Positions 34,995-46,301 of a DNA stretch of 64,000 nucleotides are shown here, piece by piece; position 1 is the first letter of the stretch, and every line of letters begins with the position of its first letter. Made by a program: the position numbers and the translations under genes. The notes under the pieces are model-generated. The model did no database searches, was not told where the DNA came from, and saw only the letters and a program-made list of their open reading frames with translations. Origin of the DNA: Lojkania enalia (lineage: Eukaryota > Ascomycota > Dothideomycetes > Pleosporales); the NCBI GenBank assembly GCA_010094045.1, contig ML986588.1, forward strand, positions 310,001-374,000, given 5' to 3'.

Positions 34995-37183
34995 TTATCG
35001 TCCCGATCTGGCCTTGGTTTGCTCTCTCCTCTTCTTTTGGGTGGCTGGATTTTGGTTAGCACTACCATATTAAGGGCAAATAGAAGTGAGCAATGACATA
35101 CCTTCATCATATACCAAGAACTCATGCAAAGCATTGCCTGCCGGGACCATGGGGAGCACAGGCACCTTCTGGTCTGTTACAATCTCAAGCAGCGCCGGGC
35201 CTTCGGTGTTTAGGAGCCATTTCAGTTTGTCTTCCAACTCCTCTAGCTTGATGCAGCGTTGTGCCTGGACGTTCATTGCATCGCCAAGCTTAACGAAGTC
35301 CGCATTCCTTTGATGCGTATGCGAGAAGCGGTCCTGGTAGAAGAGAGTTTGCCATTGTGTTACCATGCCCTGCTCCTCGTTGTTTAAAACGATGATCTTG
35401 ACGCCAATGTTGAACTCTGCAGCGGTTGATAATTCAGTAAGAGTCATGCTGAAAGATGAGTCACCGTCGATGTCGATAACAAGGGCTTCCGGACGGGCAA
35501 CTTTCGCGCCGATGGCGGCTGGAAGACCGTAACCCATCGTACCAAGTCCACCGGAAGTGATCATAGTGCGCGGATACCTCCAGCGGTAGTGCTGCGCTGC
35601 CCACATCTGGTGCTGGCCTACACCAGTTGTGATAACGGTCTCCTGCTTCATGGGTGCGGTGATTTCGGACAGTTTCTCCATCACGGTTTGGGGCTTGATC
35701 AGCCCGTTTTCACCTTCTTTCTCATAGGCCCAAGGGAATCGTTTCTTCCAGTCGGAAATTTGGGCAAACCACTCCGGCCTCTCTGGGACCTCCTTGACCA
35801 GTGGAAGGAGCTGGGTGAGATTGGTAATAACGTCGCCCTCAACGGCCTCGGTAGCTTGGACCACCTTGTTGATATTCTTGGGCATGATTTCGAAATGAAT
35901 GATACCGCCACGACCCTCAGTTGCTGCTGCCTTGGCAGCCGGGGCGAATTTCGCAACGCTACCGGTGATACGATCATCAAAACGCGCACCTAGAGCAATA
36001 ATGAGATCTGCCTCCTGCATTGCCATGTTGGCATACGCGGAACCGTGCATGCCAAGCATGTGGAGAGACTTATCATCCAGCTCATCGTATGCGCCCAAGC
36101 CCTGAAGCGTGGTGGTAACCGGAATGCAAGCCTTGTCTGCTAGTTCCTTCAAGAGCTGCGGGCCCTCAGGCACGCTGACCATGCCCTGACCGGCGTAAAT
36201 GACAGGTTTCTTTGCTTTATTGATCAAGTCGGCGGATCTCCGAATGGAAGTCTCGAGCTGTTTCCTGCTCAATTCCTTCGCGGCAAGGGTGGCGGCCGAG
36301 GGATGCGTGGGGAGAGTGCTGGTGATGGGAATGGGCCGGCTGAGCACAGCACCTGTCACATCCTTAGGCAGATCAACTAAAACAGGTCCTGGTCGTCCGG
36401 TCGTGGCGATCTCGAAGGCCTCGTTGATTCTCCTTGGGAGCTCTGCAATATTCTTTACCATGACGTTCCACTTTGTGCATGGGCGGCTAATGCCAATAGT
36501 ATCTGCCTCCTGGAATGCGTCTGACCCAATTGCGCCTGTAACGACCTGGCCGGAGAAGACGACCATGGGCGTGCCGTCCATCAGCGCATCCTGCATGGGT
36601 GTGATGACATTGGTGGCACCGGGGCCGGAGGTTACAATGACGACGCCAGGCTTCCCGGAGGCACGGGCGTAACCCTCGGCCATGTGGCCGGCGCCCTGCT
36701 CGTGTCGTGGAAGAATAAAATCGAAGTGTGGGGACTGGTAGATGGCATCGAAGACGGGTAGAATTGCGCCTCCAGGGTATCCAACTGAGTCACGTCAGCA
36801 ATTGGCGCATTCCAGCCACGCAGCGATTGCACGCAGGAATTGAGCATACAGATGTGCTTGACGCCCTGGCGGAGCATCATTTCGTGGAAGATCTCGCCGC
36901 CCGTCATGCCCACAAAAGAATGGTCCATCTCAGGCTGCCTGTACGGCTTCAATGGCTGCACATTGTAGTCCTCGCGATTGAACGCCGGGCTCGGGCGAGG
37001 ACGCAGCTCGTCCTTGGGCGCGGCGGCCGCAGTGGATTGCGGCCGCTTTGCATGTTCCTTGACGGTTTTGGAGGTTGCTACCTGTGCGGTTTTCCTGTAC
37101 GGCGAGACGGCGGGCCTCGATGCGGAAGTGGAAAAGGTGCGTGTGCGCGCCAAAGCCTGGATGGCGCGATGTCTGGACTGCAT
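34995..37183 (-). CDS. ILV2: Acetolactate synthase catalytic subunit, mitochondrial
   Basis: Exons 37183-36850, 36784-35102 and 35044-34995 (introns 65 and 57 bp) give 688 aa, matching fungal Ilv2. Residues 1-~60 are Arg/Ser/Ala-rich (a mitochondrial presequence). The thiamine-diphosphate enzyme core follows: FGYPGGAILPVFDAI, the catalytic glutamate in RHEQGAGHMAEGYARASG, GRPGPVLVDLPKDV, the GDGSF part of the cofactor-binding motif (DIDGDSSFSM) and NNEEQGMVTQWQ. The 16-codon last exon gives the basic tail ATQKKRREQTKARSGR typical of fungal orthologues. The enzyme condenses pyruvate (or pyruvate plus 2-ketobutyrate) in the first common step of branched-chain amino-acid synthesis, with a separate regulatory subunit. 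A Gcn4/CPC1-type site lies 135 bp upstream, and the promoter is shared with the divergent TRAPPC12-like gene. Confidence 0.97.
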
Positions 37184-37514
37184 CTTGGAAGTGTATGGCG
37201 GCCCAGCGAGCTCAAATACCTCGCCGCAGGCTGGGGCGTGGGATGGAAGGGAGGGGTGTTTTTTCTGGGGGCTCGGTGGGCGCGCGGGTGGGAGGGCGGT
37301 TTTGATTGCTGGCGACTTGAGTCAATGGCCTTGGAGGAGGCAAAATCTAGCAACAATTGCAAGGGCCGATGCCAATAGCGCCACGCGTAAAAGCCGCGCC
37401 CCTATTGGCTGCAGGCGGCTTCTCCACACGACCGCCTGGATGCCCCTCCCGATACCGGCCCAGGCCACACGATGCTCTTCCGACGGGGCCTCGACTCCTG
37501 GCTGCCACTCCACC
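37184..37514. promoter_or_regulatory. Divergent promoter, ILV2 / TRAPPC12-like gene
   Basis: 331 bp between the two ATGs, holding the TGAGTCA site at 37318-37324 and a CCAAT box (ATTGG on plus, 37404-37408). The plus-strand open frame running through it is not thought to be translated. Confidence 0.55.
37318..37324. promoter_or_regulatory. Gcn4/CPC1 (CpcA) bZIP binding site
   Basis: Perfect palindromic TGAGTCA. This is the established recognition sequence of the general amino-acid control activator (yeast Gcn4, Neurospora CPC1, Aspergillus CpcA). It lies 135 bp upstream of a branched-chain amino-acid biosynthesis gene, where such control is expected. Binding itself is inferred. Confidence 0.7.
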
Positions 37515-38981
37515 ATGAACCCGCCCGCCCTTCCGCATCGAACCCGGAGCCATGGCCGCGCCGCAAGCGGTGAAGAGCGACGCCGCGGTATATCAGAAAG
37601 CCTGCCTCTCGATGTCTCCATGTCCGCTAACACCCGCCTCCAGTCGCTGTCCCGCGACGATCCACCAGAGGGCCCCTCGACGCCGAGATTGACGAGTACG
37701 ACCCGACTTTTCCATTCAGCCGTTAGACACCTGCACTGTGCATGAACTGGGCGCTGACTGTGACGATGTAGTCCGCTTTCGGTGCACGCCCAGGACGTCA
37801 GCGCCGACTCCAACGACCAGCAGCACATCCGGTCGCCCACCCGCTCGGAGACATCGCCGCTGTCGCCGCACGATGGATCTGCTATGGGTATCCAGGACAT
37901 GCCCTCTAAGGATTTCTCCTTCTTGCAGGACCCCTCTGCCTACCACGTCCTGCCAGCCAACAATGTCCCGCCGCCTTTCCTGAATCCCCCTGACATACCA
38001 TCTGTGTCGTCGCCTATATCCTCACTGTTGCAATCTGGACACTACCGCCTGGCTGCCATCGCCGCCGCTAGAAACATTGTAGCGTCAGCCTCGCCCACTG
38101 ACTATGAGACTCTCCTCCACTTGCTCCATGTCAGGCTAGCATGTCTATGCCTTATCTCGGAGCATGCCCTTGCTGCCCACGAGTCCAAGGTGCTGGGAGA
38201 CTTGAACAGTGCCTTCTACCGCCATCCTTTGACAAACGCCCACATCGTGCCTTGGGATTTGAGGTTGTTGATCGTTCGACTATCCGCGCTTGGCTATGGA
38301 GAATGGCGGAAAGGAATAATGGGGTACTATGAGCTAGCGAGAGAATGCAGGGAGAATATCGTAAAGGCACAGCCAGAAGATGAGAAGCAATTATGGAGAA
38401 TTCGGCTTCGAGAGTGCGGTATCCGCGTTGCTAACGTTCTAGTTGAGATGGGCGAGCTCGAAGGCGCCGGCCGTCATTTAGGGACCCTTTCCGCGCCCCG
38501 AGGAGCAGAAAAATCGCAAGAGGCACGTGAAATTTTCCTCATGGAGACCCTCGTCTGGCTCCGTGTCGGTGATGTGCGAGCCGCACATCGATGTCTGGCA
38601 GCTGCGTCGGACATATTATCGGACGATCTCCTGGAAGGAACATTGAAAGCCCTGATCGAGCTCGCCAACTCGGAACATACCGCTGCGGTATCCTCCTTCC
38701 AAGCTCTACACGAAAAATACCCAGACGATGCCATGATTTCACAAAATCTGGCCGTAGCGTTATTATATACCGGCCACATCTCAGAAGCCCGGCAATTGCT
38801 CACAGAGCTCACTGACACCAGTCCGCCGTTCCATTCCCTGACTTTTAACCTAAGCACTGTCTACGAGCTATGTACTGAGCGTAGCAGGGATAGGAAATTA
38901 GCATTAGCGGAGCGCATGGCTACTAGGCAAGGAGATGGAAGTGTTGGGTGGGAGCTCGGTAGTGTAGACTTCAAGTTGTGA
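37515..38981 (+). CDS. TRAPPC12-like TPR protein (trafficking complex subunit)
   Basis: Best model: exons 37515-37721 and 37794-38981, 464 aa. The second exon is secure. It starts with a disordered Ser/Pro segment, then the conserved entry KDFSFLQDPSAYHVLPANNV-PPPFL, then helical TPR-like repeats: SLLQSGHYRLAAIAAARNIV, YELARECRENIV, RLRECGIRVANVLVEMGELEGAGRHL, and SSFQALHEKYPDDAMISQNLAVALLYTGHISEARQLL (split here only for reading). This architecture matches fungal orthologues of TRAPPC12/TTC15, a TRAPP complex component in ER-Golgi traffic. The first exon is uncertain. ATG 37515 has an ideal CACC context and its frame contains a SRDDPPEGPSTPR block, but the acceptor at 37791-37793 was chosen for phase; a nearer TAG at 37769-37771 does not keep frame. 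Confidence 0.75.
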
Positions 38982-39866
38982 GGATCGACATTGTCTCGCA
39001 TATAGCAATATACCCTTCTTCAGACGAATCGAGCGGGTGTCTCTTTCTCGATGTGGCCACGCATAAAAGGAAGATGACGAGCTATGGACACAAGCACTGT
39101 CTCATGTAGTACCACAAAAAAACAAAATCTGTCATTTACATCCACAATCCTGCTACGTATAATGCAATATACCACCACCACAAAAAACCCCCCCGAAAGA
39201 TTTCCGCAGTGCTAGTTAGTACCAAGCATACCTAGCTACATCCCCCAACACTCAGAAAAGGGTACCCTGTAAATAAAGAAAATTTATGATGATATGGTGC
39301 GGTAACCGACCAGACACCCTCCTATCCATCAATGCTCCATCACTTTTCATCTTCATCATTTACCCCCAATCCGAGCACTAAGCAAATATGCGCCAAGAAA
39401 TGTATATCTCCTTGTTAAAGAAAACTTGACGGGACTAGATAACTCGTCGCGAGAATTTGTAAGTCTAGAATGGTATTTCGCATGAATGCCCGATCTCTCT
39501 GCTCATCTCATCTCTTATCCACTGACACGACCTATATCGATTAATAGATCGATGGATCGCAGGATCCGCACACCTAATCCTAGCATACGCCTACACAAAA
39601 AAACCCTTCCCTTCCCCTTACCACCAAAAACCCACCCCTTCGGAATAACACAAAACACCCACGACACATTGTTTAAGCAAGCATCTCGTCTCCGATTCGG
39701 ATATATTCATCATCCACTATCTTCTCGTCTCGATCTTAGTTTGATTTAGTGCAAAGGGAGGGAGGGCGACGAGCCCCCAAAGCAAGAAATGCTAAAGAAT
39801 AATTTACCTTTTGTAGTAGTAGTACCATTTTCACCCGAGGAGTCTCTGGAGATGTGTTTCTCGCAG
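38982..39866. other. Convergent intergenic region
   Basis: 885 bp between facing stop codons, A- and C-rich on the plus strand. No gene or repeat recognised. Confidence 0.45.
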
Positions 39867-41691
39867 TCACAATTCATAGTCTTCTTCCATTTTCGTCCCT
39901 AGGCCTGACGCCGGCATGCTACTGTCTGAATTACCCCTCTCTTTTGCCCCCAGGAGCGCCGCACCCAGGCTCTTCCTCACCCCGTCGTCGAATCCCGGTA
40001 AACTGGCGCGCTGTTTCTTAAACGGACTGCCTACCGTGCCTTCTGTACTTAGATCCGTCGGAACCGATGGCTTTACAGTCGTCGATGATTCAGCTGCGGG
40101 TTCGGCGGTGGCGGACGGAGTGCCGGAGACCGGGCTGCTAGAGCTACCCCGTGCGGCCGGGGATGCAATGGGCTTGCTCAGAGGCTCAGCAGAATGTTGT
40201 CGTTTCAGCTATACATTTCTTAGTGATGTGTTATCATAAAGGAGAATTCACTGATTTGTAATGCTCACCTTGATCTTCCGAACACCCTCTGCAAGTTCGC
40301 CTTGCCGCAATGCATCTTCAGGGGATAACATCCCTTTCCCATCTGGATCCCTATCATCATCGTTGTCCTCGGTCTTGACTTTGGCATCATCCTCCTCTTC
40401 GGCATCGCTATCCATAGCGTCTGCATCCTTCGACTTAGGGGATTGTGCCGAGGGGTCACGGTATCCCCCAAAGACTTTTGTGCCAGAAGATGCGTTTAAA
40501 GGCTTGAGCTTGCCAAAGTCAAGACCTCCAGACTTTCGTCGTGCAGCAACAGGAGAGGCCTGCGCCTTCTCTGGAGCAAGGATGCCCATTTTTCGTAATT
40601 GCCCTAGCTCAATTTAGTAAAATTGCATCCAGGGGGGCAAATACAGACTTACGCTCTCCCCGATACAAGAAAGTAAAAACTGCATATGGTTTATCTGGAG
40701 GGTCAATGCCAGTTACTGTCTGGGTGCTGATTGACTTGGGATCTAGGGTCTTGGGCTTAGCAAAACTGGTAGTGTGATCGATGTCCTCTCCTTCGTTCCC
40801 TCCATTGTCTGTATTCTCATCATCATCGTGGGCATCAAACTGAGGCGAGTACTCGCCGCGTTTGATCTCGCCAGAAGCTAGAACACGGAACAATGCAACC
40901 TTGATCTGCCCCGCTGCTTCAGGCGTTGGTGGCTCATCCTCCGAGTCAGAATCGGATGTGAAGAAATCTTCATTCCCAGATAGTGATTCCACGGGCGCAT
41001 CCTTGTTCTCGCCGTATCTCAGCACTCCATTCCCGCCTGCACCCTTTGACTCATCATCGTCATCACTGCCTTGGGCCTCGCGCCTCTTCCGCCTCTTCTT
41101 CTCGAGGCGCTGCTTTCTCCGCTCAATCTTTGCTGCGATGTCTTTCCCCTCGAGATCCAGCCCGTTCAACCATCGCTCGAGCCCAACCTCGCGGAAAAGA
41201 AACTCGCGCTCAGCCAGGCCCCCGCCCTCCGACTCAGGCACGCTCACCCACCGTGAATTTACCCAGGTTTCTTCACCCCGCCGAAGAAGTGTGGCAACCT
41301 CCTCTTTGACTCTGCCGTCGAAGTAGATATATGCTGCAATAGTCTCGTTTGGGGACGAGGTGAGGGGCTTGTACGGCGGTATGATGGGGCCGGGTTTGGC
41401 TCGATCGCTGCCCAGGCTGGGCAGACCGCCTACAATTTTAGGACGCGGGTGAGGATTGTCTGGAGTAGCTTTCGGCGTCGAGTACGGGACATGGAGGCCA
41501 GGGGTAAGGAGAGTAATGGAGATGGCAAATGTGGACTGCTCTGGCTTTGTGGAGCCGGGGGGTATCTTTGCAGGTGGGACGGGTATGTACGACGTGATTC
41601 GGTGGAACTTGGACTGCTTCTGGATAGAATACTCGGGTAGCGGCCCAGACGGTGTGTGGATGCTCACTGCGAGCCCCAAGAAGCAGGGCAT
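39867..41691 (-). CDS. DUF7918-like protein of unknown function
   Basis: Exons 41691-40653, 40603-40269 and 40208-39867 (introns 49 and 60 bp) give 571 aa. The N-terminal ~350 residues look like the fungal DUF7918 type: an opening segment LAVSIHTPSGPLPEYSIQ, a central beta-rich region with TIAAYIYFDGRVKEEVATLL and an acidic insert (SDDDDESKG, SDSDSEDEPP). The domain closes with FTFLYRGERQLRKMGIL, split by intron 1, which confirms that splice. The C-terminal ~220 residues are low-complexity, with DAMDSDAEEEDDAKVKTEDN, a basic LKRQH/FKKQR pair of patches and a terminal MEEDYEL. A basic coiled segment (KIERRKQRLEKKRRKRREAQ) may be a nuclear signal. No enzyme motif is seen. Family name given with moderate confidence; the function is unknown. 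Confidence 0.7.
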
Positions 41692-42647
41692 CGTGAGGTC
41701 ACAACAAGCTAGACGGGAGTGCTAGATAGTGGAGACTTGCAGAAGAGGAGCGCGGGGGCGGGACGGCAGCTGGGCTCTCGGCAGGCTCGCAATCAGACTC
41801 TGACGCGTGTAGGCTACGCGGATACGGGCGGTCTGGAGTGCGAATGGGGGTGCGGTCGAAAGTTGTGCGGGGAGGAGGTTTAGAAGAATGGGTGGAGTTG
41901 GAGAGGCAGAGAGCGCCTGGTGCGGAGATGGGTGGAGGCCGTCCGACGTTCGTCGCGCCGCGCCAATCACGAGACTGGCGGGTGCTTTAGGCGCGTGATA
42001 AGATGACGCCCTCGGGAGCCTAGGTCACAGCGAAGGCACACACAGAGAAAGGTAGGGCAACGGGTAGGCGAAAAGATAGGCGTGTCGCGGTGGGAGCAGA
42101 GGGCACAGAACCGACTAAGCTCAAGTGGACGACAGCCGGGGGCAAGCGAGACAGCGACCACGACCCCGCCCTCATTGGCCCACCGCAGCGCCGTCGCGGC
42201 ACGTCTCGTCTCTGGTTCCAGGGTACTGGTCTACAGTATTATGGTACATTGTATATATATACATATATAAGTAGAGTTACACTCTAGATACGGTTGCTCG
42301 AGCCTGGCTATCTCGCGGTTGGCCCCATGCAGTGAAATATCCAGGACGCCCATTGAAAGCCACTCGCTGAAGGAATCATCGAATAAACACTCCAGGACAC
42401 CCATCGAAAATCCTCCTGTTGTTTGCTCCCACCGATGCAATCATTGAATAAACTGCCTGGGGCGCCCATCTGAAGACCCTTGAAAACTCCTTCTGGCTCC
42501 CACCGATACAATCATTGAAGAAACATATGAAAACTTCCTTTAGCGCCCCTTGATACAGTCATACATTGATCAAACCGTCCGCTAAATAAGTCTTGCCGTT
42601 GCCTTGGACCCACAAACCGCCTTCCCTACGTACCACTTTGAATACCA
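41692..42647. other. Intergenic region with degenerate repeats
   Basis: 956 bp between two minus-strand genes. The half next to 41691 is the promoter of the DUF7918-like gene, with GC-rich sequence to about 42230, then a TATATA-rich patch at 42250-42270, then the degenerate repeat listed separately. Confidence 0.5.
42340..42560. repeat. Degenerate tandem minisatellite
   Basis: The motif tccaggacgcccattgaaa recurs with changes at about 42340, 42391 and 42457. The motif gctcccaccgatgcaatcat (then tgaataaac) recurs at about 42425 and 42496, and a shortened related copy (ggaatcatcgaataaacac) is at 42372. The period is roughly 50-70 bp. The open minus-strand frame here (42308-42511) is a by-product of the repeat. 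Confidence 0.6.
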
Positions 42648-44774
42648 CTAGTCATCCGCACCGAACATATCCTCCGCTTTCGGTCGTGCACGGCGAGCCC
42701 GGGCGGCCGCAGTCTCTCCAGTCATCTCAATAGGCTGCTCAGCATCGTTCAAACGCTTTCCCCAAGGTTGGGAGGAGGCAGTCGCCTCAGGGCCCATTGC
42801 TTCGTTGAGAGCGGTATCGTCGCCAGCATCCACATCCATGCCATTCTCGGCCTCATCTTCCTTCCATGTCTCATCCGCCGCGCCATCAAGTTGTGGAATC
42901 CTAGAGATCATGGGCCTCTTCCTTTGCCTAGCCAACCTTGCCGCTTCTTTTTCTGCTGCTATTCTCTTTGATTCGGCATTGAAGGCGTTGTCGAAATCTT
43001 CGCACTCAGTGAACAGCTTTTCTGTATTCCACCATTTCAAGACAAAGTTCACGTCTCCTCTCCAATCCTCCAAATAAGTTGTCCTAAATAAGCGACGACC
43101 CAGCGCATCAAGATATTCAAATACTTTACGCTTCAGCATCTGCTTGCCCAAGGCGGCGCGATACTTATATGCCCTGCCCTTTTCTTGAGAGGACGCCTGT
43201 GCGATGTCATTGACGATACGTAATCCATTAATGATAGCATATCGAAGCTTCAAGGCTTTCTGAAGGTCTACATTGCCATCATCTCCGACTACAGCCTGTG
43301 GATAGCTGAATGGCATCAGTATGTTCGAGATGAGGATTTGGATGACCTCTTCCATGCCATGCGAGACATTGTCCATAGCAACGACTGTGATGGGCGCTAT
43401 TTCTCTAGCCTTTGGTCTCCTACACGGTAGTTTTCTGAGTAACCATAAAAGGAGGAGACGCGCCGTGGGATTCAATCCGTGGTCGATGTCGGGGCATCCA
43501 CGGTATATATCATCGGGATGTACGGGACGGGGATGCCGTCGTACGATCTCCTTTTGCATGGCATCTTCATCCGACATATCCTCGGCTTGGTCGTCGTCAC
43601 ACCCAATGCGAGCAACACAAGAGGCGAACTCGTCCTCGAGTTTATCATCCGGACCTTCCCATTCGCCATATTTAAGGAATATCTCGGCAGGCGGAGAACC
43701 GCAGGCTAGCTGATAGAGTCGGTATCGGTAATATCGATTCAACGAATGCGTCTGATCATAAAGCCATGCAAATCGCTCCTCTGTTTGGACACGAGGATCC
43801 TGCATTAGCGCGGCCTCGAACTCTTGTCCACCAAGAATGACCTGCTCTGCGGTGAAATGGATGAGCTTCATGGTCTTAAGATCTGGAGGTCGGTTGACCG
43901 TGACGACCAATCGATCTGGTTCATCCTCATACGCCCGCTTACGTGCGCTAGATCCTCCTAGTTCAGGTGGAGGAGCAAAATTGCTATTCTGATACTGCGG
44001 TGAAGCCTGCGGCTTTTCCCATCGGGCGCCAAACGGGTTGGGTGGGTTCGATTTTCTAGTGCTGTTCCCTAGGTATCGGTCAAGGTGTAGATAATATCCC
44101 CGCCCAAGATAGGTTTTACCGCTCATCTTGAGCATTGCGTTATCCAAGTCTCGACTCTTAGCGTCATGGTCGAACGTAATGATCATCGAGCTGGACGGAC
44201 GACAATCCTGAGAAGGACCATCCGGAGGTAGTTTGTCCACTTTAACAATCTTGAGAGACTCATGACCCTCGAACAACTGTCTGACACTTTGCTCGCTTAG
44301 ATCGGGTGGCAGATTCGACACTTTTGCTACTATGTTCCGATAATACTCAGGCTCAAGGTTTGGCTTGGAACTTGGGTTGGAAGAAGCCCGAATCTGGGGC
44401 TGAGGCGCACCAAGACCCCCTCCAAAATGATTAGGAAATCCTCCCGTAGGGCCTGACCGTAATTTGTTGTTCGATGGTCCTGCTGTTTCGAGAGTTTCTG
44501 GTAACCTCTCCAAAGGCTTCTTCCTTGCTGCAAATGCCCTGGTACTTGACTGTGGGACTGTGTAGTTGCTTCGCCCATCAGCTGGCCGATCGGGAGGGAA
44601 TGAAGGTTCGCCGTGCTCTTCAAAGAATTCGGCTAGTAATCCCTTTCGTTCCTCATCCTCACGGCGTGCCTTCTCCTCTTTCTCAGCCTTGGTCTTCTCG
44701 AAGGCAGTCATCTTCCCTTTCTGCGGTTTCGCATCCTTGGTCAGGGAGAACGTGAATTTCTTAGCCGAGTACAT
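42648..44774 (-). CDS. U2SURP/SR140-like splicing factor (RRM-SURP-CID)
   Basis: Single exon, 708 aa. An N-terminal Lys/Glu-rich segment with TAFEKTKAEKEEKARRE is shared with the SR140 family. An RRM-like domain lies at residues ~145-235 (NIVAKVSNLPPDLSEQSVRQ, SSSMIITFDHDAKSRDLDNA). A SURP/SWAP module at ~300-360 contains KLIHFTAEQVILGGQEFEAAL and HSLNRYYRYRLYQL. A CID-type helical domain (~450-620) includes TARLLLLWLLRKLPCRRPKAREI, here cited in part. The tail is acidic and then basic (ARARRARPKAEDMFGADD). In animals this protein is a U2 snRNP-associated factor in pre-mRNA splicing; nuclear location and role are inferred by homology. The lack of introns in so long a gene stands out locally. 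It is divergent from an uncharacterised gene. Confidence 0.85.
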   Translation of the reverse strand: MYSAKKFTFSLTKDAKPQKGKMTAFEKTKAEKEEKARREDEERKGLLAEFFEEHGEPSFPPDRPADGRSNYTVPQSSTRAFAARKKPLERLPETLETAGPSNNKLRSGPTGGFPNHFGGGLGAPQPQIRASSNPSSKPNLEPEYYRNIVAKVSNLPPDLSEQSVRQLFEGHESLKIVKVDKLPPDGPSQDCRPSSSMIITFDHDAKSRDLDNAMLKMSGKTYLGRGYYLHLDRYLGNSTRKSNPPNPFGARWEKPQASPQYQNSNFAPPPELGGSSARKRAYEDEPDRLVVTVNRPPDLKTMKLIHFTAEQVILGGQEFEAALMQDPRVQTEERFAWLYDQTHSLNRYYRYRLYQLACGSPPAEIFLKYGEWEGPDDKLEDEFASCVARIGCDDDQAEDMSDEDAMQKEIVRRHPRPVHPDDIYRGCPDIDHGLNPTARLLLLWLLRKLPCRRPKAREIAPITVVAMDNVSHGMEEVIQILISNILMPFSYPQAVVGDDGNVDLQKALKLRYAIINGLRIVNDIAQASSQEKGRAYKYRAALGKQMLKRKVFEYLDALGRRLFRTTYLEDWRGDVNFVLKWWNTEKLFTECEDFDNAFNAESKRIAAEKEAARLARQRKRPMISRIPQLDGAADETWKEDEAENGMDVDAGDDTALNEAMGPEATASSQPWGKRLNDAEQPIEMTGETAAARARRARPKAEDMFGADD

Positions 44775-45131
44775 GTTGGCTAGATGAGTGTGCGAACAAC
44801 GAGCTTCGACTATTGACTCGATCTAGGGGCTTCGCGCCCTGCAGCAGGAAGTGTTTTCTACTTCTGGATTAGTAAGCCCGATTCAGTTCCCGCTTAATAA
44901 AGTCAGATGTGCATGTTATCAAGCGGGCGATGAGGTATCGGAAGGTTGTTGTCGGTGACGAGTAAAAGTTATGTACGGCGGCTTATTAGATCGGGTTAAC
45001 CTCGGGCAGCGGGGAACGTCCGTGCGTTTAGCGCGTTGCTAGCGTGTTGGTGCCTGCAACTCGGAATGACCTTGAACTCGACGAAACTTCAAGCAACTAA
45101 ACATGTACTTAGATAGCAACACACTCTTGCA
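44775..45131. promoter_or_regulatory. Divergent promoter region
   Basis: 357 bp between the SR140-like gene (minus) and the next plus-strand gene. No specific site recognised. Confidence 0.4.
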
Positions 45132-46301
45132 ATGGCTTCCGCTCGGGATATCCAGATATTGCTTCGCTTTCTGACTCAGGATGCGAAAGTTCCGCTTGCC
45201 CAGGCCATGAGTAAGGCGAAGGAGCTTCAAAAGGCAAGCCTAATCACGTGAGTAGCCTACCTAGTAGGTATCACCCTTCGAGATTGAACGTATCTCAACT
45301 CTGTCAGACCGGCAGAAATAGCGAAATCCGACACTAGGTCGATCAGGGACATATTTGGCGATGACAAGATCTCAAGGCAAATTCTGAATGCTGCAAAACG
45401 AGTCTCTAAGAAACGAGGGTTGAGCGATGCAACAGCAACCACGCCACCAAAGAAGGCAAGACCCTCATACGGCGAGCCTTTAAGTCCTGCACAGCTCGAA
45501 GCTTCTCTTAAACTACCAGATCCAATCTTAGACGAAGAAACGCTTTCCAAGGCAACAATTTACACAAATCGAGCGCCACTTGTCCTCGCGTTTGCCGTTG
45601 TATTACTCAAATACACTATGCCAGAACAGCCGCTATCAAGCCGACTCAGTCTCGCTCAGGCGATTGTGAGTGTAAATAGTAGGACGAAAGCTGTGAGTCT
45701 TGGCATCGAGACCGGGAAGAGTGCAGAGGAAGAAGGCTGGGGCGAGGGTCAGCCGATTGTGAAAGCCATGGGGCGTGAGATCAGAGTGATGAAAAGATGG
45801 GGCTACCAATGGGATGCTAAAGAAGAAGAGGGCGCAACGCAGGAAACAGTTCAAGAAGAGTCGGGAGAAGGACCTAACGATGAACCGGCTCTTTGGGGCG
45901 TGGATTTGGAAGCATTGAAGAAATCAAACGGACCGGTTACAGTTGGCTCGCGAAATGTATCCACAAATCAGCTCCCCATCTATACTGCCCAGTCGGCACG
46001 AGCATACTTACTGAAATCCTTCGAGACGCCGAAATCGGAATTTGGTTCGGAGACGAGCCCGAAGAAAAAGACAGCAAACGTTGTTGCAGAGAAAGAACGT
46101 AATCTTAGCTTACTTTTAGGATCACTGGATCTCCTAGTTCAATCTTGGTCTTCTGTTCTGAACAAAGAGGACCTCGATAAACGGGCCTGGGGTTGGTATG
46201 TCCGTGTACGGCCTGAAGTAGAAGCTGGCGTAGCAGGTTGGGGAGGCAAGGGTAACGTCAAGTTATCCGAAATACTCGAACTTCGCAGGCCAGCAGGTTG
46301 A
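45132..46301 (+). CDS. Conserved fungal protein of unknown function
   Basis: Exons 45132-45247 and 45308-46301 (60 bp intron, phase 2) give 369 aa. The N-terminal ~75 residues are helical and well ordered: ARDIQILLRFLTQDAKVPLA, PAEIAKSDTRSIRDIFGDDK, then ILNAAKRVSKKRG, which looks like a small helical nucleic-acid- or protein-binding module. A basic TPPKKARPSYG follows, possibly a nuclear signal. A central domain contains IYTNRAPLVLAFAVVLLKYT, SSRLSLAQAIVSVNSRTKAV and GQPIVKAMGREIRVMKRWGY. The C-terminal part includes LPIYTAQSARAYLLKSFE and AWGWYVRVRPE. The sequence has the look of a conserved single-copy protein and codes throughout, but I do not recognise the family and assign no function. 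Confidence 0.75.

Noticed and set aside
36978..37745. 255-codon plus-strand frame over the ILV2 start and promoter
   Set aside because: Its first part is antisense to the ILV2 presequence. Only the end (from 37515) is used as a tentative first exon of the TRAPPC12-like gene.
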